From Bryum argenteum (Eukaryota; Streptophyta; Bryopsida; Bryales; Bryaceae), in the NCBI GenBank assembly GCA_037043015.1, contig CM073330.1, positions 1,389,263 through 1,453,262 on the forward strand: 64,000 nt of DNA. The letters are read 5' to 3'. The notes beneath the pieces are model-generated. The model was not told the origin of the DNA, searched no databases, and worked only from the letters and a program-made list of their open reading frames with translations. A program made the position numbers and the translations under genes. This document shows positions 36,448-47,834 of the stretch, piece after piece; the first letter of the stretch is position 1, and each line of letters begins with the position of its first letter.

Positions 36448-37805
36448 CCGAAAATGGGATTAGTGTTAAAATTCATGGTTCTTCAAGGTTTCAACCCTTT
36501 TTTCTAAATGTGAGGACTCCAAGAGAAGGGTGAAGTGTTAAAATTCATGTCCAAAACTTAAAAACACCCCTAAGGATAAGGAAGATGGTTCTAATAATAT
36601 GTAAAATGATCATCAATTGATATTTTCAGATTTTGGCAAACGTTTCGAAACTATCAATCACATAAATAACAAATATCATATATGTAGGTAGATACAATAG
36701 AATTTTTTTCTCAATCAACTGATATTGAAAGCAAACCGAACCGGTCCGGCACAGAATAATTATGTAAAACGTTCCACAAAATGAGTTTCTTCAGACAAGA
36801 TTTTTAAGATGGGTACAAGACATAATGTCTAATAACCAAATTATAGTTCATATGACGATGATAAGATTCTTCAATTTGGCAATACTTTATTTCACATTTC
36901 AGGAATGTATACCTCTGCTTAAGTTCTTACTTGAATCACAAAGAACTAGATTCTAAAACTTTGGTTCCATAAATCTTCAAAGTTCAGAAATCAAAATCTA
37001 TGCCGGGAAGAGAACAAACATTCTAAAGTTTGATACAAAATAGTAGAAATGTTCTGAAACCAAGCCTTTCGCAGAACAAGGAAGAATGTTTCTGAGCTTG
37101 GAATGATAAACCTCATATCTTCAGCTGAGAGTGAACAGTATGTTTGAATTATTTTATAATTGATATAGTTCAAACGTCCAGATGTCAAAATAAAAATTCT
37201 TGATAAAAAGAGAACGAATTTCTCTGAGACTGGCATGAATTTAATCAAACATTCAGAAACATATCCTTTGAACACGCACAGGAACGAAAATCTTGAGTGC
37301 GGTGAGCATCATTCAAGACATTTTGAAACCATGTTCTTTGATAAAAGAAATACAAGACGTTCCCAACCCAAATTCGTTGCTGAACAGAAATCAAATATTC
37401 TTAAATTCAAAACTTATACCAAGATGGCCTAAAATCAAAGTTTAATTGCTAATTCATCTTAGCGCTTCAAATGGGTTTGAAGTTCCCTTGTGAGAAAAAG
37501 TGGACCTTTTATAATCTCACAAATTTAGAAGAATCAAGTCTTCAAGTTTACAGTGTCACAAAATATTTCTTTTGTGAAAAGCAATCTGATGATAGTCATG
37601 ATACAAACCATGAATTGACTCTATATCTGTTCCCTTGACAGGGAATGGGCTAACTAGATAGCCATAATTAAATGGTTTTAATACTATCACATGTGTAGCT
37701 GGTCTAGCTAGTCTAGCTACGTACATCCATCCATCAAAAGTTTTCACTTCGAATGTGCCCCATTTGGAAATGCACATGAATGAGCTCCTTCAATCCCTGA
37801 CTGCT

Positions 37806-38087
37806 TCAGAATCGGGACTTGAATGCCGCAGGAAATTTTCCAAGGTGGAATCGGCGCTTCAAACACCGGTCTTTCACGCCTTCGTAATCATTCAGGCACG
37901 CTGGCCAATTCGGAAAAACGGACGCGTTTGCTGATTGAGTGGTAATGTAGTTGTCGTACACAACAACATGCGTGTTACAAATTGTAACATACGAGGCCAT
38001 GTCCACTGTGCAGTACTCATCATCATTTGATTCTGCATCTTCATTTGAGTCCATGCGGTCCACAACCACAAATCCTTCCACCTCCAT
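37806..38087 (-). CDS. Array gene copy 3, unknown 93-aa protein
   Basis: MEVEGFVVVDRM, acidic SNEDAESNDDEY, then CTVDMASYVTICNTHVVVYD, the invariant core to FPNWPAC, and a tail RRFHLGKFPAAFKSRF. Four cysteines are present (YC, IC, AC, RC). The acidic segment differs from the other copies by whole codons only. A clean TATA box, TATAAGAG on the minus strand, lies at 38255-38262, about 170 bp before the ATG. The frame upstream of MEVEG is not conserved with copy 1, which supports this start. Family and function unknown. Confidence 0.8.
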   Translation of the reverse strand: MEVEGFVVVDRMDSNEDAESNDDEYCTVDMASYVTICNTHVVVYDNYITTQSANASVFPNWPACLNDYEGVKDRCLKRRFHLGKFPAAFKSRF

Positions 38088-38254
38088 GTCAGCCAGTGCC
38101 AGTGTAGAGGCAATCGTGGTACTACAAGGAGCCGGAAGAATTATGGTGGAGGCACACAGTAGAGAATGAAAAGGCAAGGGGCGCCCTCCAAGGAACAAGG
38201 AACAGCAGGAGAGAGCGAAATGAACATAATGAAAGGCGAATGGCTAACAATCCG

Positions 38255-38262
38255 CTCTTATA
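38255..38262 (-). promoter_or_regulatory. TATA box of array gene copy 3
   Basis: Minus-strand TATAAGAG within GGCTATAAGAGCGG, about 170 bp upstream of the start codon. Copy 4 has the same motif at 44654-44661. Copies 1 and 2 have CATAAGAG at the same place. Confidence 0.5.
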
Positions 38263-38299
38263 GCCATTGATGTAATGTCCCCCGTAATAATTTTGTGTA

Positions 38300-41060
38300 T
38301 CCGAACCATGGCTGGTTGGGATGGAGAGTGTAAGCAGAAGCGCTGTTCAGGTAGACGAGAGGTGTGGAGATCGAAGGTTCGGGAAGGCGTGGCCGCGTCG
38401 AAGGTTCGGGAAGGCGTGGTTCAGTGGTGTAGATAATGCGACTAAAAGCGCTGAAGAGGCTACCGAGAGATGCTGTGTTCGAAACCTCTTAATGACGTTG
38501 CTGTGTTTCAGATCCAGGGTACCGCTGAGATCGATTGAAGGTGAATTTCGTTTATAAGATTCGGTTGTCCATGACTTTTTTCTCGAACAATTTACTTCTT
38601 GGATACATGGCCTAAGGTACTATCAGTTGGGCGGTTTAATCTGCTATGGCCATTGTGTACCTTGCAATTGTTACATTGACGTAGCTTTCGAGCTTGAATC
38701 ATGGCCACCCTTCGATTGTGAGAGATGGATCAGCATACAAGGACTGCGTCGATAGAATCATATGAATCATCCAGATACAGACTATACATGATCGACTGGA
38801 GTATTAATCAACAGCTTATATGTCATGCCTTTCAAGTTGCAGGTGAGGTTTCAATGTGATATGACTGATATCTGGTGGTTCCATCTATCTAATATTCGTA
38901 CAGCATATAGAATATTCATATGTTTTATAGTTCAAAACGCAAATCTTCTTAGGGAAGCCAAAAGCCGTTTGAATTGACTGCATTTGTATCTGCGAGAAAA
39001 TTCTGTATCTCTCTTCACTTGTCAGTCGCTCGAACGTGTAACATCTCTCGAATTTCTAGGTGGAATGAAATCAATGCATGGGGCAAACCGGTAACTGCTA
39101 AATACAAGGTTGCAGAGAAAATTTGAGAGAAATTGAGGTAAATGGCATACAGTCCTATTACTTGTGTTGATATGCACCAGCTGCATGTGTAGTTTGGAGA
39201 CCCAGAATGACGTTGTGGGTTGATTTCCAGGATGAAGGTGAGTCTCCTTTATACGATTCGCTTGAACACGATTTGTTTCTGGATGTGTTCAGTAGTGAAA
39301 CAATTTCATTACTAGTTGGATCGATGGTGAGAGGTTGTATCAGTTGGCCGGATTGCTTATTTGTGATGGGCAAAGTGTACCTGCTAATGACTGAGTCTTC
39401 ATTTACGTAGCTTTTGCACCTGAATCATGGCCACCTTCGATCGTGAGTGATGCTGGATCTTCTCACAAGGACTGCGAGGGTATAATCATATGAATCAAAC
39501 ATATACAAACTACACAAGATCGACTGGAGTATCTATCAATAGCTTAATTATATGTGGCTTTCAACCTGCAGGTGAGATTTCAATCTCATACATACATTCA
39601 ACTGATAATTATGTGGTTGTGTCATTTAACTACTTTTTCAGCACATCGAACCCCGAAATATTCATAAATGATTTACAGGAATCAAAGCTTCATCGTGGAG
39701 CAAAAGTTGGAGTTTAAACCCGAAGAACTTGTATTTCACTGCCAGTCTCTCGAGCGTTTAAGATCTCCTTATCTTTGGAAGACAATGTTACTCGTCTCTG
39801 ACTTCTCTCTTGGATGATTCTGTGCTTGCAATCAGAGAGGAATGTATTCTGATCTCAATGTTTTTTTAACCCCTCAATTTTCTTGTTGTTTTGGGAGAAA
39901 GAAGTCTCAAAACTGGCTTTTCTTTTTTCTTTTTTATCCTTTTTATTATTATTATTATTTTACAGTCCTGTGCACTCCCAGCTGGTCCGGCCGTCAACAC
40001 AAGAAACAACACATGTAATAGAACTAATAGTGGCATCGTCCACTGGACGGCCCCGACAGATTCTCCGCTGTATGTTTTAGAAGTACCGTAGTCTTCCTTC
40101 CCAAGGTCACTGAATTCCACTAGAGTCATGTTTCTTTCATTTTACGGGTAGACTAAGTACTTTCAAATCAGCGATCTAGCAAAATCTAGGTTCATGAAAA
40201 GAGCGTATATTAATAGCTAACGTCAGTCTGGTAGAGTGTGAGCTTCTGAAACAAGGCTATTATGCAGTCCTTTGAATATTTCACGAATAGCATGCACGAT
40301 GATCGTTCTCTCCGCTGGAATCAATGTACTGGAGGTTCGATTGGGCGATGCATCCTTCAATAACTTTTCAATCAATATCAATGTCCAAATGGCACATACA
40401 ATGAGCTGATTTCAAGAAAACAAGGTAACTAAATGGCAGACAGCATCTCAGTGTAGTTGCGGTGTTTCAGGTCCAGGGATACCGCTGAGAGTGAAGGTGA
40501 CTTTCGATCATAAGATTCTTTTGTACCTGATATCTTCTTTGACGTGATGAGTAGCGGATCAATTTACTTCATGGATCGATGACTCGATTTTCTAGCAGTT
40601 GGGCTGTCTTCAAATATGCGATGGGCAGAATGTACCTGCTACAGTACTAGTGGCACTCCAGGGTCTTCATCACGTAGCCTTCGGACATGAATCATGACCA
40701 CCTTCGATCGGCAATTCGGGAAGGATGATGGATCACTATAGCAAGACTGCGAGATATAACTATGTGAATCGTACATGTGCAATCCAATGAGATTAGGCAC
40801 ATGCACATCTCACATATCTAATCTTTCAGAAAATTGGAGTACTCACAAATGTTTTACCACAGAATTTAGAACCTACTTCAAGAAAGCCAACAGTTTGTAA
40901 TTCCATTCTACTGAATTTGAACTAAAAAATAGTTCATTTTTCACAACTGTTAGTCTCTGGAATGTGTAAGATCTCCCACATCTCAAGGATGTATCAATGC
41001 ATGATTGGGGCTAACGGGTAATTGATCATTATTTATACTGTTAGAGAAATACAAAGCATA
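38300..41060 (+). repeat. Unit 3 modules M1, M2 and M3
   Basis: M1 about 38300-39130, M2 about 39131-40200, M3 about 40420-41060. M1 and the first part of M2 are nearly identical to unit 1. From about 39440 onward the sequence is nearly identical to unit 2, including the 165-bp extra segment and pyrimidine tract (about 39815-39980). The upstream flank has a doubled GTCGAAGGTTCGGGAAGGCG at about 38370-38420. Confidence 0.6.
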
Positions 41061-41567
41061 TTGTGTTTTATGCTGGGAACCGTCCTTTCCATGTCTGAAC
41101 ATTGTTTTTTGGTACAGTGAACTTTTTGTCAAACTTCAGTGCAAGTGTTACATACTTACGTAAGTATAATCAAATAACGTCCTCATAGGTGCTTCGGTTT
41201 ATTAGTGTGGTAAAAGCAATTCAACCATTGAGTACAAAGTATAATCTTATATGTTTTAGTTCTGTGATTGTTGTACCTCTTGATGGCAAACCTTTCATGA
41301 GATTACATTTTTAAAGTGTGGACAATGGCTGATCACATTTTGTCACTCTTATCGTGATTCTTGGAATATACTTCAAATGTGAAATTATGAAATTTGATAT
41401 GAAGGGGGTTTGATTAAACTTACATATTCGATAAATTGGGGAATACCCTAGTACTGAAGGTTTTTCTCAATATAGCTATACAATGATTGCCACCAATGAA
41501 CTGATAATAAATCTCTAATCCAAGAGTGTCTCAAAGCTACTATGTGTAAAAGACACTAGTGCTTTAA

Positions 41568-42052
41568 CCCCAAGAGATCCTTAAAACCCAAAAGGGGATT
41601 TGAGGGTTCTCACAAGAAGAAACTTCACTCAACCTTTTAACCGTTATAATCTTTTAAGTGAAAAAGACTTTGCAGTTCAAATTTGACATGCAAGTAAATT
41701 AGTTGACTATAAGATCCTATAGTTGGATCTTTCAAAAATTGTTCAAATTGAGCTTTTTTGGTCGTGAAATACAAGGAGATCAAATTTAGTGGTAATTTAG
41801 GCAATTTTGCCTCAAGGATCTCTAAGGATTAGAATAAAAGTTTTGCTCCTCAAGGAGGTTTAAGTTTAAAGCTCTCGCCTAAATAGCAAGGGCCATATTG
41901 ATTCCTACCCACTCTTTCAAAATATATAACTTTTATAGACTTTCAACAAGCCAAGTTGCAATTTTGTTTGTCAAGAAAAAAAGGACATGGCTCTTCAAAG
42001 TCTTAACCCTTGATTGACGATGTCAAATTTTGTCATCACATACCTATACGGG
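41568..42052. mobile_element. TTAA-flanked element family C, copy in unit 3 (485 bp)
   Basis: TTAA at 41564-41567 and 42053-42056; ends CCCCAAGAGATCC and CCTATACGGG. The left end resembles that of the element at 51139 (CCCCTAAAGATCC) and the right end resembles family A, placing it in the same group. Confidence 0.65.
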
Positions 42053-42767
42053 TTAAGTGATAAAGATTATGTTCACAAAACATTTGAAACACTTTTTATG
42101 AAAGGTAAGTTGTATTTATATATTTATTACAAGAGATCACCAATAATGGTTCAAGGTCTTACCATAGGATAATTCCAAACTATCAAACAAGAAAAAACGA
42201 CATCTCTTGTATATGTAGATGATTACAATAAAATAAAATAAAAATCAACAAAGTACAAAAACCTACTTCGTTTCGGCATTAGTTTGATATTAGAAAGGTT
42301 GTTTTTATGGTTTATAGTGCATATACGTGTCTAATTTTCTTTCCAAGAGAATATCTACCACGTTATTTTGAGGAATTGGAGGCTTGAGCACTCTCCTATG
42401 CCACTACCAACAACTAGATGCTTAAGCACTCAAAATGTGGGTGCAACCTCAACCAATTGTTTTAGGGCAATCAGATGCATGATTAAGGATTGTGTAAAAG
42501 TCAACAACAAATGGGTGACACATATCCCCTTACATATAGTCCACATGTCATCACACAAATATGGTCTAAGCATGTTCGTAATATGTATATTTGACACACC
42601 ATGTATGTAATACAAAATTTCTCAAAATTAAAGAAAACAAAGTCATGCCGGTTCTTCAAGGTTCCAACCCTTTATCCTAAATGTGAGGACTTGAAGAAAA
42701 TGGGATAAGTGTTAAAATTTATGGTTCTTCAATGTATCAAACCTTTATCCTGAATGTGAGGACTCGA

Positions 42768-42846
42768 CCATCTTCGAACAAAGTGTTTTCAACAGTTGCA
42801 CCATGAATCGCACAAATAAGAGCAGCTCCCAAAACTCGAGCATCAC
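42768..42846 (-). other. psbD: Nuclear fragment of chloroplast psbD (unit 3)
   Basis: Minus-strand translation reads [20 protein letters not shown] then EDG, almost the D2 protein sequence. It sits at the same place in the unit as the copy at 36369-36447. Unit 1 lacks it. Confidence 0.85.
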
Positions 42847-44210
42847 CCGAAAATGGGATAAGTGTTAGAATTCATGGTTCTTCAAGGTTTCAACCCTTTA
42901 TCCTAATGTGAGGACTCCAAGAGAAGGGGTGAAGTGTTAAAATTCATGTTCAAAAGTTTGAAACACTCCTTGGAATAAGGAAGATGGTTCTAATAATATA
43001 TAAAAAGATCAACAATTAAAATTTTAAGATTTTGACAAACATTTTGAAACTATCAATCACATAGTTACATAACAAAAATCATATATGTAGATAGTTACAA
43101 CTGAACGTTATTATCAATCAATTGATATTGAAAAAATACCGAGTCGGCGGTCCGGCACAGAATATGTAAAACGTTCAACAGAATCAGTTCTTTCAGACAA
43201 GATTCCTGAGATTGGTACAAAACATAATGTCTAATAACAGAATTACAGTTCATATGACGATGATGAGATTCTTCACTTCGGCAGTATATTATTTGACATT
43301 TCAGGAATGTATACCTCTGTTTGAGTTGATACTTTCACATAGAACTAGATTCTAAAATTTTGGTTCGATGAATCTCAAACGTTCACAAACCAAAATCTAT
43401 GACAGGAAGAGAACAAACGTTCTAAAGTTTGATACAAAATATTAGAAATGTTCCGAAACCATGCCTTTCACAGAACAAGGAAGAATGTTTCTGAGATTGG
43501 AATGATATAACTCATATCATCAGCTGAGAATGAACAAAATGTTTGAATTTATAGATGATAGATTTCAAACGTCCAGATGTCAAGATCAAAATTCGTGATT
43601 AAAAGAGAACGAATTTCTCGGGACTGGCATGAATCTAATCAAACATTCAGAAACATAGTATTGTACATATTACTTGATTTTAGGACGAAATTAATTTAGC
43701 ATTAGAAACCATATCTTTTGTACACAGAGATAAAAATCTTGAGTACGGTGAGCATCATTCATAACATTTTGAAACCATGTTCTTTGATAAAAGAAATACA
43801 AGACGTTCCCAATCCAAATTCTTTGTTCAACAGAAATAAAATACTCCTAAATTCAAAACTTATACCAGGATGGCCTAAAATCAACAATTAATCGCTAATA
43901 TATCTAAGCGCTTGAAATGGGTTTGGGGGCCCCCTGTGAGAAAAATTGGATCTTTTATAATCTCACAAATTTAGAAGAATCAAGTCTTCAAGTTTGCAGT
44001 GTCACAAAAGAATTCTTTTGTGAAAAGCAATCTGATGATAGTCTATATTTGTTCCCTTTACGGGGAATGGGCTACCTAGATAACCATAATAAAATGGTTT
44101 TAATACTATCACATGTGTAGCTGGTCTAGCTACATCCATCAGAAGTTTCTACTTAGAATGTGCCCCATTTGAAAATGCACATGATTGAGCTCCTTCAGTC
44201 TCTGACTGCT

Positions 44211-44486
44211 TCAGAATCGGGACTTGAATGCCACAGGAAATTTTCCAATGTGAGATCGGCGCTTGGAACACTTGTTTTTCAAGCCTTCGTAATCATTCTG
44301 GCACACTGGCCAATTCGGAAACACCGACGCGTTTGCTGATTGAGTTGTTATGTAGTTGTCGTACACAACAACATGCGTGTTACAAATTGTAGCATATGAG
44401 GCCATGTTCACTGTGCAGTACTCATCTTCATTTGAGTTGAATTCTGCCGCCATGCGGTCCACAACCACGAATCCCTCCACCTCCAT
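44211..44486 (-). CDS. Array gene copy 4, unknown 91-aa protein
   Basis: MEVEGFVVVDRM, acidic AAEFNSNEDEY, CTVNMASYATICNTHVVVYD, core to FPNWPVCQNDYEG, tail ending VAFKSRF. An in-frame ATG five codons upstream (MALAD) exists only in this copy. Four cysteines are retained. Silent changes again appear in the core (Ile-Thr ATTACC to ATAACA); replacements are Asp to Asn and Val to Ala. TATAAGAG lies at 44654-44661. The unit behind it is truncated, yet the gene is whole. Confidence 0.8.
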   Translation of the reverse strand: MEVEGFVVVDRMAAEFNSNEDEYCTVNMASYATICNTHVVVYDNYITTQSANASVFPNWPVCQNDYEGLKNKCSKRRSHIGKFPVAFKSRF

Positions 44487-44699
44487 GTCAGCCAGTGCCA
44501 TTGTAGAAGCAATCGTGGTACTACAAAGAGCTGGAAGAATTATGGTGGAGGCACACAGTAGAGAATGAAAAGACTACGGGCGCTCTCCAAGGAACAAGGA
44601 ACAGCACGAGAGAGCGAAATGAACATAATGAAAGGCGGATGGCTAGCAATCCGCTCTTATAGCCATTGATGTAATGTCCCGCCGGCGTAATAATTTTGT

Positions 44700-45779
44700 G
44701 TATTCGAACCATGGCTCATTGGGATGGAGAGTGTATGCAGAAGCCCTGTGCAGGTAGACGAGAGGTGTGAAGATCGAATGGGAGCTATTCCGCTCTTATG
44801 CCCCGTTTCCCCGCGTCGAAGGTTCGGGAAGGCGTGTTCGGTGGTGTAGATAGTGCGACTTAAAGCCGCTGAAGAGGCGGCCGAGAGATGCTGTGTTCGA
44901 AACCTCTTAATGACGTTGCTGTGTTTCATGTCCAGGGTACCGCTGAGATCGATTGAAGGTGAGTTTCGTTTACAAGATTCGGTTGTCCATGATTGTTATC
45001 TCGAACAATCTACTTCTTGGATACATGCCCAGAGGTACTATCAGTTGGGCGGTTTAATCTGCGATGGCCATTGTGTACCGTGCAATTGTTACATTGACGT
45101 AGCTTTCGAGCTTGAATCATGGCCACCCTTCGATCGTGAGAGACGATGGATCAGCATACAAGGACTGCGTCGATAGAATCATATGAATCATCCAGATACA
45201 TACAGACTATACATGATTGGCTGGAGTATTTATCAACAGCTTGTATGTCATGCCTCTCAAGTCGTAGGTGAGGTTTCAATGTGATATCACTGATATATGG
45301 TTGTGTCATCTATCTAATATTCTTCCACCATATAGAATATTCATATGTTCTATAGTTCAGATAGCAAATCTTCGCAGGGAAACCCAAAGTTAGACGTTTG
45401 AAATGACTGGATTTGTTTCTGCGAGAAAAATTTGTATCTCTCGTCACTTGTCAGTCGCTCGAACGTGTAAGATCTCCTGAATTTCTAGGTGGAATGAAAC
45501 CAATGTATGGGGCTAACCGGTAACTGATAAATACAAGGTTGCAGAGAAAATTGCAGAGAAATTGAGGTAAATGGCATACAGTCCTAGTACTTGTGTTAAG
45601 TGTGCACCAGCATGTATACTTTGGAGACAGAGAGAGATGTTGGGGGTTGATTCTCAGGATGAAGGTGAGTTTCGTTTATAGGATTTGCTTGAACACGGTT
45701 TCCATCAGGATGTGTTCAGTAGTGAAACAATTTCATTACTAGTTGGATAGATGGCGAGAGGTAGTATCAGTTGGCGGGT
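44700..45779 (+). repeat. Unit 4, module M1 and truncated M2
   Basis: M1 about 44700-45560 keeps the open stretch seen in unit 1. M2 is cut at about 45779 within TATCAGTTGGCGGGTTGC, after which sequence of family A begins. The counterpart of the M2 open frame is not open here. Confidence 0.6.
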
Positions 45780-45782
45780 TGC

Positions 45783-47834
45783 AAAAAATAACACAATCGC
45801 AAAAAAGGTGTCATAAATAGAAACAAATAAAAAAGGTGTCATAAATAGAAACGAATGTAAGTTATTCTGTTCTCAGTGGTACAATCTTGTAGTTTACATC
45901 ATGTGGGTCAAATTTTGAGTCATGGGGCTTCATAGATTGCAAGATCATAACATTTTAGTACTTAATAAACATCACAAAACCTCAACGTTTTCACTTTGAA
46001 GTGGAAATTTTACCAATATACTTATTGCAATCAAAAAGTCACCAACTACAATGATGTAACTTTCATTTCAGTAACACCCTTGAACAAAAAAAATCCATGA
46101 CAAAAATTTCCTTGCCCAAATAATGGTACAAACAACCGAAAATTTACAAAGGAAAATTAGTCCAAAACTCAACCCTTTCTAGTTGAATCTATGCCTTATC
46201 TACAATATATCGTCAGATTTTTCAAGCTTTTTACCACTAAAAATTGGAATCCATCCCTAAAAATAAAGTCAAAATTCAACGGTAGATGAAGGAGATATAG
46301 CTCCTCAAAGATCACCCATTTATTCACTTTCTTTCGAGATAGAAACATCGTTGCAAATCCAATTCCAAAAATATACGGATCAAAAATCTACTAACTAAAA
46401 TGTTGTTAGCTTTAACCCCTAAACGTCCAAGGTGTTTTGGGAGCTCCAAAACCAAAAACTGCGATTTTTGACCATCTTGTAGAAGTTTATGTATGTTTGA
46501 AAGTTTTTTACATTTTTTGTGTATTCAAGCGTAAGATCTTCAACATAACTACCCGCGCTAACACCATGTCAAATTTCAACCGTTGGATCTTCACCATTTG
46601 TGAGATTATAACGTTCAAAGTTGACTGAAAAGTTTTTTTGGCGTCTGCCGGAACGGCATAGTCAAAATGGTGCAAAGGGGGAGTTGATGATTTTTACCCC
46701 AAACATTTTGCTCATATTTTTTTCCATGTAGGTGACTGTGTTGGGCACCTGCGCAAAAAAATTTAGACCTTGATTCAACTTTTACAACCTTCATGCAAAT
46801 ATCTTTGTAGGAGGTGGTCTAGAAGCTTCTTCTTTGTCAAAATGAGGGTGGTGTTGAAGATGTACCATAAAAAAACTCTTTTTACAAATCGCAACGGTGG
46901 AAATATAGGTTTACATGATTGAAATTTTTGGGTGAAATTTTTTTTCAAAAAATCTAAAATCTTGAATCGTGAAATTTTTTGAAAGACAACACACATATAT
47001 GTATTATGAAAATATGGAGGGCAACAAGCAATACTGGAAAATCTTTTCCACCCGGCCGGGTGCAGTGTAAAGAAGCTGTCAAAATCGGAAATATTCTGCT
47101 CCATGGCAACATTCGCTTCATGGCAGCATGGCTCCATGGCATCTTGGGCATAGCAGCATCCACTTCATAACAGCATTTACTTCACGGCAGCATGGCTCCA
47201 TGGCATCATTCACTTCATTCCAATACTGGGTTTTGCTGAGTCCATTCTAAATCCATTGCCCATGTCAAAATCTACTACTATGCCCAAAATGCCGCCCCTT
47301 CTGACACCCTCTTCATTCATTGGCAAAGCAATGAGCCCGTCCTGCCCTAAGTTGGATGTAAAACTACAATGTGGTGTAAAAAATTCTCAATTGTGAATTT
47401 GACTTTGCAATTTTTGCCACTGTCTCAAAGATTGTATGTATGTCCACATCTCCTCCAAATTACAGCCCAAAATATTGAGATATGAACCTTCATATAAGCT
47501 ACCCAAAACAACAAAAAGCAGTTTTCGCTTTCCTGGACCTTTCGGGGTTAAGATCATGACTGTATAGATTATTTCATGAAAACATCTTCTTGATTTCCTA
47601 GAATTGCCTCACAATGGTAAAACATGTCCCATATTTGAAAACTCAAAATCAAGAGCTACCTTCACTAAAATGCATGCCATTGATTCATACTTCATTTCAT
47701 GGGTCCGCAGTTGTTTGGGAAGCAACTCAAGTGATTTCATCCAAAATGATCTCTATATAAAGAAGATATGGCTCCCCAAAGTTGCTGCAGTCATATAGAA
47801 TGTCGATTTTTGACATACGACCCAGTTGAGGGTC
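45783..47834 (+). mobile_element. TTAA-element family A, copy A2, interrupted by B1
   Basis: The outer parts (45783-46411 and 47552-47834) align with 48569-49534, for example CACTTTGAAGTG, GCAATCAAAAA, CACCAACTA and CACAATGGTAAAACATGTC. The terminal repeats are degraded. A 28-bp AAAAAAGGTGTCATAAATAG duplication stands at its left end (45803-45853). Element B1 is inserted at 46412. Confidence 0.7.
46416..47547 (-). mobile_element. TTAA-element family B, copy B1 (1132 bp), nested in A2
   Basis: Ends CCCCTAAACGTCC and GGACCTTTCGGGG, flanked by TTAA at 46412-46415 and 47548-47551. The left part matches the reverse complement of B2 (51139-52065), including the phrases around AACCGTTGGATCTTC and GAGCTCCAAA. 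It is about 200 bp longer than B2. The extra sequence includes an internal repeat of GGCAGCATGGCTCCATGGCAT (about 47100-47200). No transposase frame. Confidence 0.7.

Larger units (their letters stand above)
24060..45779. repeat. Tandem array of 5.7-6.4 kb units, about 3.5 copies
   Basis: Homologous landmarks recur in the same order. The minus-strand gene 3' ends are at 25723, 31411, 37806 and 44211, giving periods of 5688, 6395 and 6405 bp. Each unit holds the small gene, three related plus-strand modules, a conserved segment near ACGGCCCCGACAGAT, a TTAA-flanked 485-489 bp element, repeat D, and an AT-rich stretch before the next gene. Sequence from about 24060 matches the tail that precedes the gene in later units. 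The fourth unit stops abruptly at about 45779, where family A sequence begins. Parts of units are about 97-99% identical by eye, so duplication or gene conversion is fairly recent. Confidence 0.9.

Noticed and set aside
27089-39410. M2 open frames (67-83 aa) in units 1-3 as a gene
   Set aside because: Most differences between units 1 and 3 change the protein (Ser to Tyr, Ser to Phe, Ser to Pro), and unit 4 is not open.
24060-45779. CRISPR array or phage-like repeat
   Set aside because: Units are kilobases long with introns and plant genes around them; there are no short repeats with regular spacers.
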